Shown piece by piece: positions 12,676-19,746 of a stretch of 24,034 nucleotides of DNA (position 1 is the first letter of the stretch; every line of letters starts with the position of its first letter). The notes beneath the pieces were generated by a model. That model was not told the DNA's origin. It made no database searches and was given only the letters and a program-made list of their open reading frames with translations. This DNA comes from JAZDPK01 sp043797615 (lineage in GTDB: Bacteria; Patescibacteriota; Patescibacteriia; UBA11705; JABHMO01). The position numbers and the translations under genes are program-made. Where the stretch lies: assembly GCA_043797615.1 (NCBI GenBank), contig JAZDPK010000047.1:1-24034 (forward strand), written 5' to 3'.

Positions 12676-13356
12676 TTATGCTTCAACATTCAGCTTCTCC
12701 ATGTCCGCCAGCTTTTCGCTTTCCGACACTTTCGGATTGTAAATGCCGTAATACAATTCGATCAGGCTCTGCGTGTCCAAACGCACCACGGTCAGTCCCA
12801 ATCCGGAGATATTCATGTTCACGTGCTCGACCCGCTGGTTTAATTCGTAAAGGTATTTGTCGAATTTTTCCTGTTTCAATTGAATTATTTTCGCGGGCGT
12901 GAAAACGGCGGACAGTTTGGAGAGGAATCCGCGCTTCTTGTCTTCGAACGGGCTGTACGGCACGGCAATGAAAAACCGCTTGGTCATGATGTCTCCCAGC
13001 TCGACCAGTTCTTTGATGTATTCTTTGTAATTGACGATTTGCCGCTTTAAAAGCTCGTTTGTCAATTCCCGCTCTGACGATTCCAGCCGCTTCAAATAAT
13101 TGTCGATGTTTAATTTGCGAGACTGAATGACGATTTGAATCGGGAAATCCAGATAATTCAGGAACGTGACGTAAGCGGACACGAGCGCGTTCTGCTCGTC
13201 GTCGGATTTTAAAGCGAAATTCACGCTGGACACGAGCAGAACTGCCCGCAAGGTGCCGTCTTTCATTATGACCGCGTCGTTTTTAATCTCCGCGATGTCA
13301 AGGAAAATCTGCGTTGACTGCGAAACATTCGCCGGTTTTGATTTTTGCGTTGGCAT
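12676..13356 (-). CDS. TraC-like domain protein of the secretion cluster
   Basis: The 226-residue soluble protein contains IFLDIAEIKNDAVIMKDG (about 17-34), LRAVLLVSSVNFALKSDDEQNA (36-57 region) and FLNYLDFPIQIVIQSRKLNI (65-84). These match the TraC-like domain proteins encoded just upstream of VirB4 in CPR and Gram-positive type IV clusters. The region corresponds to the N-terminal domain of longer VirB4/TraC ATPases. It has no Walker motifs, so it presumably assists or docks the separate ATPase. It is not a frameshifted piece of virB4, since it has its own start and virB4 keeps its own N-terminal domain. It lies 14 bases after the PrgI gene. Confidence 0.85.
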   Translation of the reverse strand: MPTQKSKPANVSQSTQIFLDIAEIKNDAVIMKDGTLRAVLLVSSVNFALKSDDEQNALVSAYVTFLNYLDFPIQIVIQSRKLNIDNYLKRLESSERELTNELLKRQIVNYKEYIKELVELGDIMTKRFFIAVPYSPFEDKKRGFLSKLSAVFTPAKIIQLKQEKFDKYLYELNQRVEHVNMNISGLGLTVVRLDTQSLIELYYGIYNPKVSESEKLADMEKLNVEA

Positions 13357-13370
13357 ATGTGATATTTCTT

Positions 13371-13820
13371 TTAAATAGGCAGATCCTCGACGTCGTCTGA
13401 TTCGCCGCGGAAAACGCCGCCGGTGTTTATCACCAGCGTCAAATCCGCCAGGCGCGAGCCGGAAACCGGCTCTCTTTTAATCGCTTGAGTTTTAACTTCT
13501 TTAAGTTCCGATTTTACGATCTGCACGTCGCGCACGAACGCCGCCTTGTTCCAGACGCGCAGGTTCGGCCGCTTCGACGTTTGGATGAAATTGAGAAGAA
13601 AAAAATGAATCGGCCGGCCGTTGATTTTCGCGAACGCGAGAACCGACGCGATCGCCAGCGTAACCGCGCAAGCGAACACGAAATAAATGAACGCCAGCAA
13701 TTCGTACCACATAAAAGTGAGTAGAATCGCCGCCAGCATAATCACAAACTGCCTGGTCGTGACCGGACCGATTATTTTGTCTTCGACGTCGATGAATTGC
13801 GGGACAAGGAATTGCTGCAT
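13371..13820 (-). CDS. PrgI family (VirB3-like) membrane protein
   Basis: The 149-residue protein starts with FLVPQFIDVEDKIIGPVTTRQF, then has two adjacent membrane helices (about 24-42 and 44-64). The hallmark INGRPIHFFLLNFIQTSKRP and NLRVWNK follow (67-92), then a charged tail. PrgI proteins are the Gram-positive/CPR equivalents of VirB3 and associate with the VirB4 ATPase at the membrane. The gene directly precedes the TraC-like gene, the usual order. A 194-base repeat-rich gap separates it from the upstream genes of the cluster. Confidence 0.9.
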   Translation of the reverse strand: MQQFLVPQFIDVEDKIIGPVTTRQFVIMLAAILLTFMWYELLAFIYFVFACAVTLAIASVLAFAKINGRPIHFFLLNFIQTSKRPNLRVWNKAAFVRDVQIVKSELKEVKTQAIKREPVSGSRLADLTLVINTGGVFRGESDDVEDLPI

Positions 13821-13849
13821 AGCGCCACAAGTTAAAAGCGAAGCGATAA

Positions 13850-13975
13850 AAGTTTCATTTTATCTGCGAGGAGCTTCAACGACGAAGCAGTCTTGAAAAT
13901 TATTCAAGATTGCTTCGCTTTCTCTTGCAATATAAATTGATTTTTGAAAAGTGCTCGCAAATAAAATTACTTACT
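13850..13975. repeat. Copy of the dispersed GATTGCTTCG / CTCGCAAATAAA repeat
   Basis: The stretch ATTCAAGATTGCTTCGCT (from about 13902) followed about 40 bases later by GCTCGCAAATAAAATTAC has the same two-part structure as the tandem units at 23475-23720. TCTTGAAAATTATTCAAGA (13891-13909) is itself a near-palindrome. The repeat lies in the intercistronic gap of the secretion operon. Confidence 0.7.
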
Positions 13976-14014
13976 TTGGAAATATTTTAATTTTTGCAGT
14001 TAAAAAAACTTTGG

Positions 14015-15127
14015 TCAACTTGAAATCTTTCGCGAAATCTCGTTTATCGTTTCATATTCCCCAAGAGTCAACGTTTCCTTGTTTTCAATTTGGCGCGCTT
14101 TAATAACGTCGCTGATCGATTTGCCCTGCAATATCCCCTCCATATTCATCGATAAATACATTTGAAATATCGGTGATCCTTTCCACGCCTTTACGCCTTG
14201 CAATCTTTTGGCGAAAGATTGCTCGGACAATAGTTCGACTTTTTCCAAAACTTCATCGATGATTTCTTTCGGATTTTTCCCGAGCCGGCGGAAATTTTCA
14301 AGATCCATTTCGCCGAGCTCTTCCAGCGGCCCGACTAAATGCGTTTCAGTCTGCTTGATGTCGGCCATTTTCGGTTTGGCTTGTTCAATCGGCTTGATTG
14401 TCGCAGGTTGGGGCTTGATGATCGTCTGTTTTGGAATAATTTTCGCCGGAGCGGGTTTCGGGGCTGGAGGAGGAACGTCGAACTTAAATGCCGGCTTGAT
14501 CACCGCCGGCGGCGCCGGCTCGAGCTGATGTTCGAAATCGGTTATTTTTCTGCTTGGATAATTTTCTTTCTGAAAATTAGACGCGCCCACCTTCGCTAAA
14601 GCTACGGTGGGTCCAGTGACGATATTTTTCCGCTCACGGCTGGTTTCCACCGATAAATTTTCCAAAAAAGCGATGATGATCTTCGCTTTGTCCGGCGGCA
14701 ATTCCAATCCGCCGCTGATTTTCGGCAAAGTTAAAACGTATTCCACTTCCTTTTTCGTGCGAATGCCGCGAAAATATGTAATCAAAACGTTTACGAATCG
14801 TGTTTTTATTTTGTCGTCGCTGAACTTGATCTTCAACCTCTCGATCACGCCGTTCGCCTTTTCGGCGACGATTTTCTGGTCGGCCAGCCGCCTTTCATCC
14901 ATATTTGTCAATCCGGAAACCGGCTTTTTCAGCGGAATATCTTCAAATGTCGCCGGCGCTGGCTTGGACTCGCCTCGCTTAGTCTCAGGCGAAGCAGGTG
15001 CGATGGGCTTGACGAACGACCGCCCCTGAAGCGCTTTCACTTCTTCAATGCTAAAAAATTTGCCGTCTTTAAAATATTTGAACTGGCCGTCTTTGTCTTT
15101 AACTAAGATGTATCCGTTATTGTTCAT
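14015..15127 (-). CDS. Unrecognised cytoplasmic protein of the secretion cluster
   Basis: The protein has 370 residues and no signal peptide or membrane segment. An N-terminal motif GYILVKDKDGQFKYFKDGKF (about 5-24) resembles a short sheet. A helical region follows (about 85-165, with IKTRFVNVLITYFRGIRTKKEVEYVL-type helices), then a Pro/Lys/Ala-rich linker (about 200-255). A helical C-terminal domain (about 265-370) contains LVGPLEELGEMDLENFRRLG. It starts two bases after the stop of the 495-residue gene, so translation is probably coupled. A dispersed 18-base repeat lies in frame within it. The function is unknown; position suggests a secretion-linked role. Confidence 0.85.
   Translation of the reverse strand: MNNNGYILVKDKDGQFKYFKDGKFFSIEEVKALQGRSFVKPIAPASPETKRGESKPAPATFEDIPLKKPVSGLTNMDERRLADQKIVAEKANGVIERLKIKFSDDKIKTRFVNVLITYFRGIRTKKEVEYVLTLPKISGGLELPPDKAKIIIAFLENLSVETSRERKNIVTGPTVALAKVGASNFQKENYPSRKITDFEHQLEPAPPAVIKPAFKFDVPPPAPKPAPAKIIPKQTIIKPQPATIKPIEQAKPKMADIKQTETHLVGPLEELGEMDLENFRRLGKNPKEIIDEVLEKVELLSEQSFAKRLQGVKAWKGSPIFQMYLSMNMEGILQGKSISDVIKARQIENKETLTLGEYETINEISRKISS
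14590..14607. repeat. 18-base dispersed repeat inside a gene
   Basis: CCTTCGCTAAAGCTACGG also occurs, inverted relative to the window, at 22931-22948. Here it is flanked by CCCAC/GTGGG and encodes TVALAKV on the minus strand; at the other site it encodes AFAKATA. Confidence 0.8.
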
Positions 15128-15129
15128 GT

Positions 15130-16617
15130 TTAATTGTTATGCCACTTAAATTTATTATCTTTAAGATCAAAATAAGCCAACTTTGAATACTTGTCCAAAC
15201 CAATCGAGCGGAAAATATCCGACAGCTTCACCGCCTGCCGGCCGCCTTCGCCCTCTGCCAGTCCCAGCCGCTCCAGAAAAACGTATTTCAAAAAGTATTC
15301 GATGTATTTTTCTTGATAAGGATCGGCCAGAAATTGTTTTTCCTCGCCTGGCAGATTGTTGCGTTTGAAATAGCCGATGAGCAGATTTTGAAAGCGCTTG
15401 TCTTTCGCCAGCACATTGTCCAAGGCGCCGACTTCCGCCAGAATATCGAGGCACGCGATAATGCCGTGTTTTTTTCTTCTTAACAAATAATCCTCGAAGA
15501 TGTCCGCCACTTTCAAATAATCCTTGCGCGTGGCGTTGATAATTTTCGTTGTTTCTTCGCTAATCAAGCGCCGGTCTTCCGGATCGTCTTCGTACAATTT
15601 CGCGATATCCGCTTCGTTGATATTTTCTTTGTCGCCGGATTTTTCTTTTTTCTGCTCGGACAAACTTTCCTGATACGCCCGTTCTTCTTTCGGCGACAGC
15701 GGGAAAATCAAAATGTCTTCCAGCTCCTGACGCGTCGAGTTGATGAAAAACTTTTCAAGATTGACATACAAATCCAAAAGCCGATCCACGCGCCGCTTTT
15801 CTTTCGGATCTAGTTTTTTCGCGTTTTCGCTGTCCGTGAAATACTGCGCTTTCTTTATGGTGTTTTCCACGTCTTCCGCTCCCGCGTACCGGATATAATC
15901 GCGCAGCCAATTGCCAATGGTCGGATCGGATTCTTCGTTGTTGTGAATAATCGGCGCGGTTGTCAGCTTTTCCTTATTCTGGCGCATGACATCGAGCAAT
16001 TCCTTTTGAAACAGCTCGCCGTTATCTTGAATCAAAAGTAATCCTAATCGCGCGTTCAATTCCAATTTTAATTCATAATCGCTAAGCGCCAATAAACTTC
16101 GTAAAAATTGCCCGAACACATTTTTCGCCGAGCGTTTTTCTTCTTCCGGATCGGTGATGGCGAGAGGAATTTTTTCTTTCGGCTCTGCTTCAGCTTCTTT
16201 TTTTCTGGCGTCTTCCGCGTCGATTTCCAAAGCTCGTTCGTTCACCAGCGCGTCAAAATATTTTTTCGCCGTTTCCGCGTAATCCGTGTGATTGGCGCCG
16301 AGTTCTTTGATGGCTTTTTTTATTTCTCCGTCAAACCAAATCTCATCCGCCGCCAGCAACCGCCGCGTCAATATTTCCAGCGCGATTTTCTTCGCAACCG
16401 CCGGGCTGACCGCCAATTCGTTTTTCAAAAGCACGCTCAAATTCGCCGGCTTTGCTTCTTTTTCGCAAACGCGTCCAATGATGCCGGTCATGCTCGAAAG
16501 CTGCTTGCCGGTCAATTTATTCTGCGCGGCAATATCTAAATTAATCAGAGAGCTTTCATTCGCGCGCAACATCAAATCTATTAGCGGCGGCATTTGAATT
16601 TTATTATTTTTTTTCAT
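15130..16617 (-). CDS. Unrecognised cytoplasmic protein of the secretion cluster
   Basis: The 495-residue soluble protein is rich in Lys, Glu and Asp and predicted largely helical. Its N-terminus (MPPLIDLMLRANESSLINL) is followed by a helical domain to about 165, a charged linker with DPEEEKRSAKNVF, a central domain (about 170-330), a Glu/Lys-rich stretch (about 325-350) and a C-terminal helical domain. No catalytic motif or known domain is recognised. It lies 12 bases after the VirB6-like gene and 2 bases before the 370-residue gene. Tight packing with VirB6, PrgI and VirB4 genes suggests it belongs to the same machine or its regulation. Confidence 0.87.
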   Translation of the reverse strand: MKKNNKIQMPPLIDLMLRANESSLINLDIAAQNKLTGKQLSSMTGIIGRVCEKEAKPANLSVLLKNELAVSPAVAKKIALEILTRRLLAADEIWFDGEIKKAIKELGANHTDYAETAKKYFDALVNERALEIDAEDARKKEAEAEPKEKIPLAITDPEEEKRSAKNVFGQFLRSLLALSDYELKLELNARLGLLLIQDNGELFQKELLDVMRQNKEKLTTAPIIHNNEESDPTIGNWLRDYIRYAGAEDVENTIKKAQYFTDSENAKKLDPKEKRRVDRLLDLYVNLEKFFINSTRQELEDILIFPLSPKEERAYQESLSEQKKEKSGDKENINEADIAKLYEDDPEDRRLISEETTKIINATRKDYLKVADIFEDYLLRRKKHGIIACLDILAEVGALDNVLAKDKRFQNLLIGYFKRNNLPGEEKQFLADPYQEKYIEYFLKYVFLERLGLAEGEGGRQAVKLSDIFRSIGLDKYSKLAYFDLKDNKFKWHNN

Positions 16618-16629
16618 TATATATTTTAA

Positions 16630-19473
16630 TTATACAGTTGTCTTTGATAATAATGCTCGTAAATCCTTACTTTCTTTATCCTCTTTTTCTTGTAACTCTT
16701 TATTGGCTTGAGCTATTGCTGCATCTGAAATTTTCTTATTTTGTTCGCGCATTACTCTATCCGCTTCCGCCTTTGCCGCAACATCTTTAGTCGCTCTCAC
16801 ATTTGCCACAACAGCTTCAATTTTGCCTCGTATGTCTCCCTCCATTGCGTCTCTTGAGCGCTCGCTGGAAAGCAAAGCCTGCAATTTATTTTCCATCTGT
16901 TCTTTTAATTTTTCCATGCCTTTGCTTGTATCCTGCGCCATCTTCAGCATTTCCGCAGAAACCTCATTAAATTGGTTCGGACCTTCGCCACCCTCAGCAG
17001 CCATCCTGCTCATTTTATCAGGCGTGATGTATTGCGCGATTTCATTCTTAGCATTAATTAAATTTGATATTTGAATGGGAGTTGCCCCTTGTATGTATTT
17101 TTGAAATCCCGCACTGTCAAATACGTCTTTTTTAGTAAACGCCAATTCGGCATTACCGGTAATACTGGCAACTGAATGCGAAAAGCCGATAAGTCCTTCG
17201 CTTGCTTTTTTATGATCTTCTTTTGCTTTTTCTATATCCGCCGGGGTCGCATTCGGATTATCCATTGCATGTTTTAAATCTTTAACGTGTTGTTCCTGCG
17301 CCAATATACTGGTCGATCCTGAAGACGCCATTTTATTGACGGTTTCTTTGATATTTTTCTCGGTCTGGCCGCCGTAACTGGCTCGATCAGTCATTATCTT
17401 GCCGAACGACTTGCCACCGACAGCGTCATGCGCAAACTTCATCCACTCAAGATCTTTATCGGAATTTGCATCCTGCTTGCGCAAATCCAATTCTCCGTTG
17501 TTTAATTTCGTAGAGAGCACGTCTTTGCCTTTGTCATCCGCCAAGTGATAAGCAAGGTACATCTGTTTCTTTTCCAACGCGTCGCCGAAAGCGCTTGACG
17601 ACGCGCGATCGCCTTTTAACAAATCCTTTGCGTCTTGAGCATACTCCGCGGCCGACTTAATAACATTACCTTTTTCGTCCTTTTTATCATTAAACATTCC
17701 TTTGTCTGCCAGCTTCAACGCGGCGGCGCGGCGCATATCCTTGCTCGCGCTTTTATTGCCGAGCAATTCTCGAAGCTGTTCAGGCGACTTTATCTCGTGC
17801 GACGCCAATAAATCGTTCGCGTCTTTCATCTTCTTATCCCGATGCGCCTGCTTTATTTTATCGTTTCCGACAGTTTCCATTTTTCCGGCATACTTCACGC
17901 GCGTAGCCATGCCTTTCCAGGCTCCCGCCCCTGACCACGCTTCCTCGGCTTTTTTCGAAAACGGGCCGATAACACCCAATCCGACTTTTTTCACCACTCC
18001 TTTACCCAGCTCAAACCCGCCGCGCACCGCTTGTTTGCCTTTCTTCACCACCGCTTCCTTGCCGGCAAATACATTTTCGCCGACTCCAGTCCATTTTTCC
18101 ATTTTTTTTGCAGTTTTTTCCTTCTGCTTCGCCATGAATCCACCATACACCGCCTGTCCGCGCTTGACCACCGCTTTGGCGCCGGTGACTTTATAAGCGG
18201 TCCGGCCGGCGAACTTGCCGAGTTTCTTGCCCACCGACTTGCTCATGCCGGACACCTTGCCCGCCCATTTGGCCGTGGCGCCGCCCATTCTCTGGGCCAT
18301 TTCAAAGCTGGCGAGAAGCATGGCCAGGCCGATGAAAAACTGCGCCAGATTGTCGAGCTGCATGCTCTCCTGCTTTGCCCCGCCTGTGCTCTTAGTGATG
18401 TCTTCTTGGGCTTTCTTGATGTCTGGCGTGATCATCTGATCCGGATTGGACATGATCAGGAGCGACAGCCACAGGAAAAACGCGAGAAACGGGCCGATCA
18501 CCACCTGCTCGCCGAATTTTTTCCACCATTCCGTGGCGTACGACTGGCCGAACGGCAGATCGCTTAGAAGGAACGCGAACGGAGATAGAACTACGAGAAT
18601 CCACAATGTGACTATTCTGACCGTCAATAAAACCAGGATTAAAAACGTGACGACAATGACCAAGACGAGGAACACCACGCCCATGGCCAAAGTGAGAAAA
18701 ATGTCGGCATTGGAATAGCCCGGATCAACCGAAGACGTCGTGCTCTTCGCGCTCATCTTCAATAATTTCGTAAAACCGAGTCCGACCACCAGATTGGCGC
18801 CGGCCGTTGCTTGATAGCCGTTGACGAACGTCATCATGATCACTTGCGCGAAATCGATGAGCAGGCCGCAGACCAGCTTGCTGAAATTCACCAGTACCGC
18901 CGCGATTAAAACTTTCGGCAGAAGGGTTTTCATCGAATATTTCTCAACGTGTAATATCTGGGCGAACGCGATTATCAGAAGTATCACCACGAAAAACATG
19001 TTGCACAAATCGCGGATCAGCACCCAGCCCTTGTTCACCGCTTCCGATGTGACGAAATCATTGTAGCTGCTGATTAAAACAACGTAGGAAAAAAGCGTCA
19101 TGGCCAGCGTGCCGAGGAAATACGCGATCGCGAAAAGCACGCGGTTCAGGAAATCCATGATTTTACTGGTGGTTCCGCCGGTGTCGGGAGTATTCTGCGC
19201 GGCGGCCGGGGCAGGCGCGGTTTTCTTTGCCGGAGCTGTGCTTGCGTTTGGATCGGACGAAAACTGGGCGCCTGGGTCATTAGGAGTAAAATTATCTTCT
19301 GCATGGACTTGAATTCCAACGGACATCGCCACCGTAAAAATCAAAACAAATATAATAAAAGATGTCTTAAGCACTTTCAAAGTTTTCCGTTTAAAACAAA
19401 ATCCAACAAACCGCAAAAATCCGGCAAGTTTGCTTTTGAATTTGCTTTGAATTTCTTTTAATGTCTTGACCAT
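16630..19473 (-). CDS. VirB6/TrbL-like polytopic membrane protein with long cytoplasmic tail
   Basis: In the 947-residue protein a signal-like segment (37-57, with VHAED after it) is followed by a short Pro/Ala-rich loop. Membrane helices lie near 111-135, 154-174, 184-206, 257-283, 285-305, 323-342 and 376-392. This pattern matches VirB6/TrbL, the channel component of type IV secretion. Residues 400-947 are a hydrophilic, Lys-rich tail, first Gly-rich and basic (VVKRGQAVYGGFMAKQKEK), then long charged helices to the end. Such an extended tail is uncommon in classical VirB6 and could contact cytoplasmic partners such as the two following gene products. It is the first gene of the operon, with a clear promoter 40 bases upstream. 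Confidence 0.87.
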   Translation of the reverse strand: MVKTLKEIQSKFKSKLAGFLRFVGFCFKRKTLKVLKTSFIIFVLIFTVAMSVGIQVHAEDNFTPNDPGAQFSSDPNASTAPAKKTAPAPAAAQNTPDTGGTTSKIMDFLNRVLFAIAYFLGTLAMTLFSYVVLISSYNDFVTSEAVNKGWVLIRDLCNMFFVVILLIIAFAQILHVEKYSMKTLLPKVLIAAVLVNFSKLVCGLLIDFAQVIMMTFVNGYQATAGANLVVGLGFTKLLKMSAKSTTSSVDPGYSNADIFLTLAMGVVFLVLVIVVTFLILVLLTVRIVTLWILVVLSPFAFLLSDLPFGQSYATEWWKKFGEQVVIGPFLAFFLWLSLLIMSNPDQMITPDIKKAQEDITKSTGGAKQESMQLDNLAQFFIGLAMLLASFEMAQRMGGATAKWAGKVSGMSKSVGKKLGKFAGRTAYKVTGAKAVVKRGQAVYGGFMAKQKEKTAKKMEKWTGVGENVFAGKEAVVKKGKQAVRGGFELGKGVVKKVGLGVIGPFSKKAEEAWSGAGAWKGMATRVKYAGKMETVGNDKIKQAHRDKKMKDANDLLASHEIKSPEQLRELLGNKSASKDMRRAAALKLADKGMFNDKKDEKGNVIKSAAEYAQDAKDLLKGDRASSSAFGDALEKKQMYLAYHLADDKGKDVLSTKLNNGELDLRKQDANSDKDLEWMKFAHDAVGGKSFGKIMTDRASYGGQTEKNIKETVNKMASSGSTSILAQEQHVKDLKHAMDNPNATPADIEKAKEDHKKASEGLIGFSHSVASITGNAELAFTKKDVFDSAGFQKYIQGATPIQISNLINAKNEIAQYITPDKMSRMAAEGGEGPNQFNEVSAEMLKMAQDTSKGMEKLKEQMENKLQALLSSERSRDAMEGDIRGKIEAVVANVRATKDVAAKAEADRVMREQNKKISDAAIAQANKELQEKEDKESKDLRALLSKTTV

Positions 19474-19510
19474 TGTGCAGCGGACATTTGTTTATATTTT
19501 GCTCGAAATA

Positions 19511-19539
19511 ATTATACCACAAAACAGGGCTTGCCGCAA
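19511..19539 (-). promoter_or_regulatory. Promoter of the secretion operon
   Basis: TTGCGG (19539-19534), a 17-base spacer and the extended -10 TGGTATAAT (19519-19511) predict a start near 19504, about 30 bases before the VirB6-like ATG. Confidence 0.7.
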
Positions 19540-19596
19540 ACAATCCGCGTACTTTATGCACATGCCATGCGAAAAAGACTGACGGATAAAAATTAC

Positions 19597-19648
19597 CCCG
19601 CATTTTCTTGATCCGCAGAAGCTTTATGCGAAGGCGGATGAATGTGGG
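19597..19648. other. Possible structured element between two transcription units
   Basis: CCCGCATT (19597-19604) pairs with AATGTGGG (19641-19648). Inside it ATCCGC (19611-19616) pairs with GCGGAT (19634-19639), and CTT..AAG could close the loop. It lies between a terminator and a promoter on the minus strand, so it is not obviously transcribed. It may be a remnant of a palindromic repeat. Confidence 0.35.
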
Positions 19649-19682
19649 AGTGATGGATTCGGAATGGTCTCGCATATGGCAG

Positions 19683-19701
19683 CCCTGACTCAAAGTCAGG
19701 G
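19683..19701. repeat. Perfect 8-bp hairpin
   Basis: CCCTGACT-CAA-AGTCAGGG lies just past the terminator of the lamin-tail gene. It could be a back-up stop or another palindromic element. Confidence 0.55.
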
Positions 19702-19711
19702 TTAAGGGAAC

Positions 19712-19737
19712 AAAAAAAGGCGGCTGACTAGGCCGCC
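19712..19737 (-). terminator. Strong intrinsic terminator
   Basis: GGCGGC (19719-19724) and GCCGCC (19732-19737) around a 7-base loop are followed on the minus strand by seven T. It lies 10 bases past the stop of the lamin-tail-domain gene and separates it from the secretion operon. Confidence 0.9.
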
Positions 19738-19746
19738 CGCGTGCTT

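Noticed and set aside
12676..13356. TraC-like gene as the frameshifted front half of virB4
   Set aside because: The downstream ATPase keeps its own N-terminal domain and start, and separate TraC-like and VirB4 genes are normal in such clusters.
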